This document shows positions 53,663-62,500 of a DNA stretch of 64,000 nt, one piece after another. The first letter of the stretch is position 1. Each line of letters starts with the position of its first letter. Both the position numbers and the translations under genes were made by a program. The notes under the pieces are model-generated. The model did not search any database, was not told where the DNA came from, and saw only the letters and a list, made by a program, of their open reading frames with translations. This DNA comes from Calditrichia bacterium (GTDB lineage Bacteria; Calditrichota; Calditrichia; RBG-13-44-9; J075): positions 1 through 64,000 of the forward strand of contig JANQRS010000002.1 of the NCBI GenBank assembly GCA_028284445.1. The letters are read 5' to 3'.

Positions 53663-54244
53663 TCAAATAATTGCAATGCTTACCCCTCCTCTGAGGGTGA
53701 TGTTGGTTTTTAATCCGGATATAGAAAACCATTGTATTTGGGGATGTAGCCATCCCTCTATTCGCCGGCCAAATACCGTCACCAGCTTGCTGCCCAGGCT
53801 GTAAACAGAACGAATATCATTTTTTGCCGACAAATTGATGTCACCCAGGGCGCCCAAAGAAATGGCCTGTTCAGGCTGAGCGAACTGAATAGCACCAATA
53901 CCGGCTGTGACAGACATCTGAAAAAGTCTGGTCACCGGGAGCGCAGCATATTCGATTAGAATCTGGTAGGTGTTGATGTTGACCGTGAGTTGATCCAATC
54001 TGCCAACGGATTCAAAAAGGCGCTCTGATGAACTTCCTTGCGCATCAATGACAACCTTAAGATTAGGAGCAACTGTATATGAAAGACCGCCTCCGAAACC
54101 GGAACTGCTATTGAAGCCAAGATCCGGATCCAAACGGGATAGGTGATAATTGATCTGGAGACCAATTTTGGGGCTGGCTGTTTGTGCCGCCAAAAAAGAC
54201 AAAAGCAGACAAGACATCACTACTGCATAGATGCCGATTCTCAT
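53663..54244 (-). CDS. small outer-membrane beta-barrel protein A
   Basis: 193 aa. Signal peptide at about 1-20 (ending LAAQ). Strand/turn pattern with GFGGGLSYTVAPNLKVVID, YQILIEYAALPV and ISLGALGDINLS; the end TNITLRGGVSIAII is a possible closing strand without a terminal aromatic residue. GGAGGAGAT precedes the ATG. First gene of the long minus-strand array; upstream lies a repeat-rich spacer that should hold the promoter. Confidence 0.7.
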   Translation of the reverse strand: MRIGIYAVVMSCLLLSFLAAQTASPKIGLQINYHLSRLDPDLGFNSSSGFGGGLSYTVAPNLKVVIDAQGSSSERLFESVGRLDQLTVNINTYQILIEYAALPVTRLFQMSVTAGIGAIQFAQPEQAISLGALGDINLSAKNDIRSVYSLGSKLVTVFGRRIEGWLHPQIQWFSISGLKTNITLRGGVSIAII

Positions 54245-54495
54245 ATCTCCTCCGATTCCTCGTCATCACTATCCTCCAAAGACCAAAGTGACGCGAGCAC
54301 TGTGTATTCCGGAAATCCTCAATCTCTGGCAAAGGCCCATATCACTTATGCCAATGTGATGTTCAACAAGTGTGCCAAATATTATACAGATTTATGTAAT
54401 GGGATTAAGCTGCTGTTTATATTGAGTTTGTTGTATCGATGGAAGTCGTGCTGCGTTGTGAAAATCTTGTGTAATTATTTTACAGGACGGGTGAG

Positions 54496-54537
54496 GAATG
54501 GGAATGACAAATGACGAATGACAAATGACGAATGGGG
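54496..54537. repeat. ATGACAAATGACGA direct repeat
   Basis: AATGACAAATGACG occurs twice in tandem, flanked by GGAATGG and GAATGGGG. Same wording as 29477-29538. Confidence 0.7.
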
Positions 54538-54637
54538 AAATAGTGGTAGTTTGCAGTGGCAAAAGCAGGGAAAACGGTCGGCGGGTGGTGGAAATAGATG
54601 ATTGAATAGGGCATTGTTGATTGGTCAAAACCGTAGA

Positions 54638-54709
54638 ACCGTCGGTCGGATTAGGCGCGGCAAAGATCGCACAGAAGCAACGAATAATCAAAGCCGTAAT
54701 CCGACGGTA
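54638..54709. repeat. GGTCGGATTA inverted repeat, copy 1
   Basis: ACCGTCGGTCGGATTA (54638-54653) is mirrored by TAATCCGACGGT (54698-54709). A better copy is at 54804-54879. Between them lie TTTGCAGTGGCA, three tandem GTATGCG units (54744-54765) and the palindrome AACGGCGTAGCCGTT (54778-54792). Confidence 0.75.
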
Positions 54710-54803
54710 CAGCACAGTAGCAGTTTGCAGTGGCAGGAAAAGCCGTATGCGGTATGCGGTATGCGGTTGGAAATTCAAACGGCGTAGCCGTTGCATAGTC
54801 AAA

Positions 54804-54879
54804 ACCGTAGGTCGGATTACGGCTTTGGCAATTAGGTGCCATTTTCGACATACCTGCCGCGCCTAATCCGACCTACGGT
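54804..54879. repeat. GGTCGGATTA inverted repeat, copy 2
   Basis: Perfect 16-bp arms ACCGTAGGTCGGATTA and TAATCCGACCTACGGT with 44 bases between. The right arm ends five bases before the stop codon of the alpha/beta hydrolase gene, so it may also serve as its terminator. Confidence 0.85.
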
Positions 54880-54883
54880 AGCT

Positions 54884-56605
54884 TTATTCAACCTTGCTGC
54901 CACGATATTCCGTACCATGATTGGTAATCTTGATTTCGGAATATTCTCCGGCGTCATTTGGCAGGAATTTAAGCTCCACGTCTGAGCCCTGTATAAAAAA
55001 GGTCGTTTCGGATATGGCGTAGAATTGGAATACACCAAATGTTTGTATATCTACATGCAGGTGATCATCCTGCCGCTCTACGGTAACCAGGAGCTCAGGG
55101 GATATCCGATATTTTCCGGCATAGCTATCAAGTTTTGTCTTATCCAGCGTGATGATCTTCCTTTCAATGAAGTTTATCGGCTCAAGCGTTATTGTCTCAT
55201 CAGTGACCGATTTGCCATGCATGAACGCCAGCATTACCTCGGCGATGCGTGGCGATGAGAGGAACAATGGGTCGCTATGCCCGGCGCCTTTGATGATCAA
55301 ATGACTCGAATTGCGAAAGCCTTTACGCACAATGGTAGCGTTTTCGACGGGTGTTCTACCGTCAAGTGTGCCGCTAATGAACAGAGCGGGTATATCGGTT
55401 TGCGGATTTTTGCGGAAGTCATCGCCTAAGTCCGGAACCCCCAGGCCTTCCTGAACCGCATAATATGGGAAATTGATGGCATCTCCCAGCAGGCATTCTT
55501 TGCGTTCTTTTTCAATGCGCTGGCGGCGGGCATCGCTTAATCCGGAGGCCGCATCCATCGCTGCGGACATCGCCCCAAAATTGCCCGTTTTCAAGCGCGC
55601 CGCAAAAGTTGTCATCTCCGAAAAATCGCCTTTCAGCATCTTTTTATAGGCCGCAGGCAGACTCTTAAAATTGGAAGGCCCTCTCAGCAAGGCGGCCGTA
55701 TAACGCTGCAAATCGAATTTGCCGATAGCCAACTTTACCGTTTCCCCGGTTTGCGGATGTGCTACTTCGATCATTGCCGGTTCCTTGTCGAGACGTTCCA
55801 TCATGGTTTTTACCATGCCCAGGAAATCAGGAAAGGCAACCTTCGCTTCAGGATCTGCCTTAACTAGCGCGTCGATTTCTTCCAACAATGCCTGCTGCTG
55901 GCTGGGGGGTTTCACTGTTTGATCCGGGCCTTCGGTGCCGGCCAGGATGACGCGGTCTATGCTGTTTGGATGCCGATTGATCGCAGCAAACGCCAGGTGG
56001 GTGCCATAGCTGATACTCCACAGACTGATCTTCTTTGCGCCAAGCACTTTGCGCAGTGCTTCCAGATCGTCGGCGCTTTCCGCTGTGTTGTAAGCGGATA
56101 AATCAACGCCTTGTTCTTTCCAGTATTGTGCCGCACGTTTGGCGCTTTCACGAACCGTATTGAGCATTGCTTCACGAGTGCCGGGTTTGTCCAAAGGATA
56201 CGACCAGCCTTCGGGGTTGCGCGGCAGTCGATCGGATTTTCCGGTACCGCGCTGGTCAAAGGCAATAACATCAGCAATTTCACGCATCGCCATAAATAAG
56301 GGAAAGCGTGATCCCTCAGCAGTGCCGGAGCCCGACCCGCCGGGCCCACCTGCCAAATAAACGATGGGCGAACCGGGATTGGGATTGGTGCTTTTGAAGC
56401 GAACAAAGGCCAGCGCAATGCGCTTTTCTGAGTCTGTCTTTCGATTTTCCGGTACCGTAAAGCGACCTACTTCAGCGGAAATAGACTCACCGGATCGGGC
56501 TTTAAACTCAATTTTTTTAAGTTCGAGATCGTTTGGTTCTTGGGAAAAAGCCAGCGACTTGATAAGGATTAGGATACTCACAATCAGCATTAATTTGGGA
56601 AACAT
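54884..56605 (-). CDS. exported alpha/beta hydrolase (tripeptidyl aminopeptidase-like)
   Basis: 573 aa. Signal peptide at about 1-21 (ending AFSQ). Oxyanion motif YLAGGPGGSGSG, FDQRGTGKSD, nucleophile elbow SISYGTH, Asp in FISGTLDGRTP and His in IKGAGHSDPLF make a complete catalytic triad of the proline iminopeptidase/tripeptidyl aminopeptidase type, with a helical lid between. A C-terminal beta domain (about 480-573, YAGKYRISPELLVTVER) resembles the DUF3471-like tail of exported hydrolases. GGAGG stands before the ATG at 56605. Substrates are probably peptides or esters in the periplasm. Confidence 0.87.
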   Translation of the reverse strand: MFPKLMLIVSILILIKSLAFSQEPNDLELKKIEFKARSGESISAEVGRFTVPENRKTDSEKRIALAFVRFKSTNPNPGSPIVYLAGGPGGSGSGTAEGSRFPLFMAMREIADVIAFDQRGTGKSDRLPRNPEGWSYPLDKPGTREAMLNTVRESAKRAAQYWKEQGVDLSAYNTAESADDLEALRKVLGAKKISLWSISYGTHLAFAAINRHPNSIDRVILAGTEGPDQTVKPPSQQQALLEEIDALVKADPEAKVAFPDFLGMVKTMMERLDKEPAMIEVAHPQTGETVKLAIGKFDLQRYTAALLRGPSNFKSLPAAYKKMLKGDFSEMTTFAARLKTGNFGAMSAAMDAASGLSDARRQRIEKERKECLLGDAINFPYYAVQEGLGVPDLGDDFRKNPQTDIPALFISGTLDGRTPVENATIVRKGFRNSSHLIIKGAGHSDPLFLSSPRIAEVMLAFMHGKSVTDETITLEPINFIERKIITLDKTKLDSYAGKYRISPELLVTVERQDDHLHVDIQTFGVFQFYAISETTFFIQGSDVELKFLPNDAGEYSEIKITNHGTEYRGSKVE

Positions 56606-56770
56606 TTTTTCCTCCGGTCAAGAGTATTCGGTAACAATTTCCTCCTTCTGACGTTCGATTTCTTGAATGGTTGTTATCCGATGTACCAACGTCTCTACGG
56701 CTTAACCAACGGCGCTTGGGTTGTGTGAATTCGGCGTTAATTTAGGTTGGCGTTGGAAAACGGGAAAAGA

Positions 56771-56872
56771 TTAACGCGAACCTTCACGAATAAACACGAA
56801 TGAATAAAAACCTGTGAATGCACTATAAAACCGTTCATGTTTTCGCGAAAATTCATGTTCATTCGTGTTAAA
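56771..56872. repeat. TTCGTG-type inverted repeat, second copy
   Basis: Left: TTAACGCGAACCTTCACGAA and TAAACACGAATGAA; right: GTTTTCGCGAAAATTCATG and TTCATTCGTGTTAAAT, inverted. Same wording as 12103-12190. It fills the gap between the diverging hydrolase and kinase genes. Confidence 0.7.
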
Positions 56873-56914
56873 TTTTTGAACCGAACAGCTAAATAAAACA
56901 GGACATCGATAAAA

Positions 56915-58612
56915 ATGCCTTACCGCTTTCTTGGGGAAATAGTGCTCCTATCGTCTTTTATCGTCCTGGCCGGTTGTTCGTCTATCCAGGAGAGCTATTC
57001 GGCTACCGGTTATCAACTGCGCTTCGCTGACGATCCCTCACTTGCAGCGGTTGAGCAGGACTCCACCTTGTGGCAAAATCCTTTTCCACATGCAGCCCCT
57101 GATAGTCTCGGCATTTGGTGGCTGCGTTCCGAAGTTGAAATATCCCCTGGTTCAGTTAAGGAAAACTCGCTTGGGCTTGCCGTCTTGATTCTCGGGTCGT
57201 TCGAGATGTACTGGGACGGCAAATTGATCGGCCGGAATGGTGTTGTCGGTTTGGACAGGGCAACTGAGATACCGGGCACCTACCGCAGTTTCTTCCCGAT
57301 ACCGGATTCCATGCAAAGCAGCGGTTCGCATTCGGTTGCTTTGCGTATTTCCAATGCCCATGCCGGATCATTTGTCCGTTTCCACGGCATTTATCTCGGC
57401 GATTACCAATCCCTGATTCGCAGTGGCTTTATGGATACCGCCCTGATTCATATTCTTGCCGGTTTTTTTCTGGTCGTCGCCATCTACTACGGTTTGATCT
57501 ATATTTTGAATCGGAGACAGTCATATGTTTTGCTGTTCGCGGTATTATCATTGTGTTTCTTTTTTCTGATTTTGTTCGAATACCTCAAATACTACTACAT
57601 CTATCCTTATCCTTTTCACCTGACACGTTTGCGCATCATCGCAGGATTTACCTTTGTGATTGCTTGTCTTTTGCCGATGTTCTATCTGTTTCGCTTTCGA
57701 TTCAAATGGCGCTGGCTGCCGGCAATTGTATATGTCGGGCTTCTGGTTTACACCTGGCTGGACATGCGGGGATATGATGCGAAATGCCTGGGCATGATAA
57801 GTTGGGCGACTTTTACTTCACTGGCTATTGTTTTGTACGCGCTTTATCAAAGGCAGAAGGGGGCCCTGCTGGGCTTGTTAAGCGTTGTGGCCTGGGGTCA
57901 GAGTATTTTCTTCTACTATGATTACATGATTTTTTCCGGATTTGCCGCCATGATTGTGCTCAATTTATTTGCACTTGCTATTGAAATGCGCGAACAAAGA
58001 CGGCAGCATGAGGCATCGTTGGTTCGATCGAGCCGCCTTGAGATCGAATTGCTCAAGAAAAATATCCAGCCACACTTCCTGATGAACTCCCTGACATCAT
58101 TAATAGACTGGATTGAAGAAAAGCCGGCTGTCGGCGTACAATTTATCGAAGCGCTGGCCAGGGAGTTCGAGATATTGATGGACATCTCCGATGCAACCTT
58201 AATTCCCATCGAGCAGGAAATCTCGCTTTGCGAATCGCATCTGAAAACGATGAGCTTCCGCAAGGAGCGTCATTTCACGCTGAAAACCACCGGGATTTGT
58301 GCCGAGGCGATGATCCCGCCGGCGTTGTTTCTCACCTGTGTCGAGAATGCCATGACGCACAATGTATTCACGGAGAAGCGCAATGTCTTTGAAATTCGCG
58401 GAGAACAACATGCTGACCATATCAAATACACAGTGCTGACAGGTGGAAAAACAGCGAAACAAACGACGCCTTCCCCGTATGGTACCGGCTTGAAATACAT
58501 CCGCGCTAGGCTGGAGGAGAGCTTTCCTCAGCGCTGGCGACTAACATCATCACCCGGAGCTGCTGGCTGGCAGACCGAGATTCATATTTTTAACTCACAA
58601 TCCAAGAACTGA
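56915..58612 (+). CDS. LytS/YehU-type membrane sensor histidine kinase
   Basis: 565 aa. Lipobox-like LAGC near residue 21, an extracytoplasmic sandwich domain of the 7TMR-DISM-like type (about 30-165), seven hydrophobic segments (about 170-345), a short coiled coil, then the His_kinase domain with KKNIQPHFLMNSL (phospho-acceptor His near 386) and an HATPase domain (IPPALFLTCVENAMTHN, GTGLKYIRARL). This matches the LytS class. The response regulator starts four bases after the stop. The domain order suggests sensing of a small extracellular ligand, perhaps a carbohydrate. Confidence 0.88.
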   Translation: MPYRFLGEIVLLSSFIVLAGCSSIQESYSATGYQLRFADDPSLAAVEQDSTLWQNPFPHAAPDSLGIWWLRSEVEISPGSVKENSLGLAVLILGSFEMYWDGKLIGRNGVVGLDRATEIPGTYRSFFPIPDSMQSSGSHSVALRISNAHAGSFVRFHGIYLGDYQSLIRSGFMDTALIHILAGFFLVVAIYYGLIYILNRRQSYVLLFAVLSLCFFFLILFEYLKYYYIYPYPFHLTRLRIIAGFTFVIACLLPMFYLFRFRFKWRWLPAIVYVGLLVYTWLDMRGYDAKCLGMISWATFTSLAIVLYALYQRQKGALLGLLSVVAWGQSIFFYYDYMIFSGFAAMIVLNLFALAIEMREQRRQHEASLVRSSRLEIELLKKNIQPHFLMNSLTSLIDWIEEKPAVGVQFIEALAREFEILMDISDATLIPIEQEISLCESHLKTMSFRKERHFTLKTTGICAEAMIPPALFLTCVENAMTHNVFTEKRNVFEIRGEQHADHIKYTVLTGGKTAKQTTPSPYGTGLKYIRARLEESFPQRWRLTSSPGAAGWQTEIHIFNSQSKN

Positions 58613-58615
58613 TTC

Positions 58616-59317
58616 ATGAATGTTGTTATTGTTGAAGACGAACCGCGGATTGCTCGGCGAATTGAGCGCTTCACTCGTGAAGTCCTGTCGGATAAGATTA
58701 CTTCCTTGCAGGTGTTCGAGGAGTTGGAGCCGGCTCAGTCCTATTTGGCGGCTCAGGCTGTTGATCTGCTATTGCTGGACCTTAACTTGCATGGAAAGGA
58801 TGGCTTTTCAATTCTCCAACCACTGCTCGCCGCGCCGTTCCATACAATTATCATTTCGGCCTACACGGATCGCGCGCTGGAAGCATTTGAATATGGGGTT
58901 CTCGACTTTGTGCCCAAACCGTTTAGCAAAGAACGCCTGGCAAAAGCCCTGTTTCGAATTCACTCGCCGACCACCGCGGCAGTTCAAAAGCCTCTGAAGT
59001 ATCTCACAGTGATAAAAACAAAGACCGTTGTCCTAATTGATATCGACAAAATTGTGTTCATCAAAGGTGCTGGGCCCTATTCTGAAATCCACCTGGATGA
59101 AGGCCGGGTCGAGCTGCACAATAAGAACCTGAACAAGCTCGCCATTCTGCTGCCGGAGAGCTTTGAACGCACACACAAATCTTACCTGGTGAATACCCGC
59201 GAAATTGTCGCCTTCCATAGCTTTAGCGGAAGCCGCTATGAGCTGGTCCTACGAGATGATTCGATATTGCCTGTTGGCCGTACTTATTACAAGAAATTGA
59301 AGGACAAATGGAAGTAG
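58616..59317 (+). CDS. LytTR-type response regulator
   Basis: 233 aa: receiver domain at about 1-118 with acidic pocket VVIVEDEP, phosphorylated Asp55 in LLLDLNLHGKDG, Thr/Ser in IIISAYTD and Lys in VPKPF; then a LytTR DNA-binding domain at about 130-233 (IVFIKGAGPYSEIHL, FERTHKSYLVNTREIV, LPVGRTYYKKL). Pairs with the preceding LytS-like kinase (three-base gap). LytTR proteins usually act on virulence, polysaccharide or peptidase genes; target not visible. Confidence 0.93.
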   Translation: MNVVIVEDEPRIARRIERFTREVLSDKITSLQVFEELEPAQSYLAAQAVDLLLLDLNLHGKDGFSILQPLLAAPFHTIIISAYTDRALEAFEYGVLDFVPKPFSKERLAKALFRIHSPTTAAVQKPLKYLTVIKTKTVVLIDIDKIVFIKGAGPYSEIHLDEGRVELHNKNLNKLAILLPESFERTHKSYLVNTREIVAFHSFSGSRYELVLRDDSILPVGRTYYKKLKDKWK

Positions 59318-59572
59318 TCCGGCAAATATAATTAGCCGCCTCATCACCTTACTATCCCTACAATGCCCAATTCTTGATCCATCGATTCGCTAAAGAACTC
59401 AGCCTATCAAAATTTTTGACTGGTATTATTAAGTATATTTTTTGTATTATCTTAATAATAATGTTTTCGACCTAAGTCGCAAACGTTTGAGCCTGAATGA
59501 CCTTGAGGTCTACTGCAGCTTGCCTGGGGTCAGTATCACCTAATGAATTAGCAATCGAGAAAGCCACCGCCA

Positions 59573-62500
59573 ATGACGAGACATGACTGCTATCTGTTGG
59601 CATTTGCACTGCTCCTCTTTTCGTCGATTGCTGCCTATCCTCAGAACCAGGATTTCCGTTTTACACATCTTACCACCGCAAATGGGTTATCTCAATCGAA
59701 CATAACCTCCATCCTGCAGGACGATAAGGGATTTATGTGGTTCGGCACCTTTAATGGCTTGAATCGCTACGATGGCTACCGGTTTGAGATCTTCAACTAT
59801 GCGCATCATGATCAACACGGTATTAGCCACAACTATATTTCTTCCCTTTTTCAGGATCGTAGCGGCTATTTGTGGGTGGGCACTGGTGACGGCTTAAATC
59901 GCTATGATAAGAAAACCAACGGCTTCATCGCCTATAAGCATGATCCAAATAATCCGAACAGTATTGCAGATAATCAGATAGGCGCGATTCTGGAAGATTC
60001 TCAAGGCCGCCTGTGGGTTGCCACCGCCAATGGTGGACTCAATTTGCATCAGAGGGAGAGCGAATCATTTATTCATCATTTCCACGATCCCAACGATGTC
60101 ACCAGCTTGAGCAGCAACCGGATCGAAAAGCTCTTTGAAGACAGCGGCGGCAACCTGTGGATTACACATGCCAACGGTGCCGTGGATATCCTAAGCAGTG
60201 ACGGGGCCACAGATGACGCCTTTCGCGTGCGGCGGAAGAAAATTACCGACTTTCCTATTACTGCTATCGTAGAATCGGCGGACGAAAATATCTGGATTGG
60301 CACTCAGGGAGACGGGCTGTATCGCCTGAAGCGCGAGGGGCAACAGATTCGCCAGATTGCCCACTATATGACGCAGCCGGGGAATAATAACAGCATTGGC
60401 AGCAATATTGTCTTGAGTTTGATGATTGAGGATGACAATACGCTCTGGATTGGTACTGAAGACAACGGGATAGATATCCTCAATATCGAAGCAAATACCT
60501 TTCGGCATAACCGGCACGACCCCCTCAATCAATCCAGTTTGAATCACGATTCTGTTTGGCAAATCTATAAGGATAACGCAGGAAATATCTGGATTGGCAC
60601 CTACGGCTATGGCATCAATTTATTGTCCGGCAATAAATCCTTTATCAGCCATTACAGCTACCAGCCCGGCAACGAGAATTCGCTCAGCCATAACATGGTC
60701 AACTCATTTGTTGAGGACAAAAACAATAATATCTGGATTGCTACAGATGGCGGCGGGTTGAACCTCTTTGATCGGCAGCGCAATCAGTTTATTCGCTATA
60801 ACAGTAAAAACAGCAATATCGATACCGATGTTGTGGTCAGCTTGCTGGAAGATCGCCGCGGTATACTCTGGATTGGCACATGGACGACCGGATTATATCA
60901 ATTTGATCCGATACAGAAGCGGTTTATGCAGTATACCCTGGAGGAACACGGTATCGGCAGTAACAGGGTGCTGCATATTTTCGAGGACAACGATGGTGGA
61001 TTATGGCTCTCCACGTTTTACGGAGGCGTGACCTATTTTAATCCGGATGATCGTTCCGCGACAGTCTACAATACGTCAAATAGCGGTCTCAGTGACAATT
61101 ACACCCGTGTGGTCCACCAGGATTTCAAGGGAGATTTATGGATAGGAACGGATAGCGGCGTTGATGTTTTTGATGTGGAAACAAAGACCTTTATTCATTA
61201 TAAACATGATGCAAGTAACCCGGCCAGTATCAGTAAGGGGTTTGTTCATACGATCACTCAAAGTGAAGATTCCATTGTGTGGGTGGGGACAACCAGTGGC
61301 TTGAGTAAATTCAACAGCACGTCCGGGGAATTTAGCCATTATGATACCGACGATGGCTTACCTGATAATGAAATAAAGTGTATTATTCAGGATCAGCATC
61401 AGGATGGCGTCTTATGGCTGAGCACCAACAAAGGCATTTCCCGCTTCAATACCAAATCAGGCACCTCCAGGAATTTTGATATCACTGACGGCTTGCAGGG
61501 AAACGAATTTAATCCGCGCAGCGGCTGGAAGACGGAGCTTGGCGAGCTGATTTTTGGAGGCAACAACGGCTTCAATATTTTTCGGCCGACCAGTCTCCGC
61601 AGCAACGATTTTGTGCCGCCGGTACTCGTCACCAATTTTAAGATATTCAACAAACCGGTAGCCGTTGGCGGGGAAGATAATCTTTTGCCGCATCATATCA
61701 GCGAGTCCTCCGAAATGAATCTTTCATATAAGCATGCGGTCTTTTCCTTTGAATTTGTCGCGTTGAACTACATTTCGCCTGAAAAAAATCAATATGCCTA
61801 TATCATGGAAGGCTTTGAGGATAGCTGGAACTATGTCGGATCATCCAGAACCGCCACCTATACCAACCTCGACCCCGGAGACTATGTTTTCAAGGTCAAA
61901 GCCTCCAATAACGATGGCGTGTGGAATGAAGCCGGCACTGAAATCAAGATTTCGATTAGTCCACCCTTTTGGCGAACCTGGTGGGCATATCTGATTGCAG
62001 CTGTCCTGTTGTTAGCGGCGATTGTATTCCTGGTAAACTACTATCACAGTCAGCAGCGTTTGAAGAATGCCTTGAAGCTTGAGCATATGGAATTGGAAAA
62101 AATGTACGAATTGGACCAGGTGAAGACGCGTTTCTTCAATAATATTTCGCATGAATTCCACTCCCCGCTGACATTGATATTAAGCCCGCTGGAAAAGCTG
62201 TTATCTTCCCGGCAAGACGGGGATAAACTTCAGAATAGCCTGAAACTGATACATCGAAATGCCCAGCGCCTGCAGCGCATGACCAATCAATTGCGGGACT
62301 TCCAGCAAATTGAAAGCGACGATGTTCCCCTGCGGCTCTTGAAAGGCGACATCATCCTGTTTATTCGGGAAATCTTTAATTCATTTCAGGAACATGCTGG
62401 CGATCATAACATCCGCTACCGGCTAAATACCGAAGTAGAGCGTTGTGTGGCCTGGTTTGATCCGGACAAACTGGATAAAATCATCTACAATTTATTGTCA

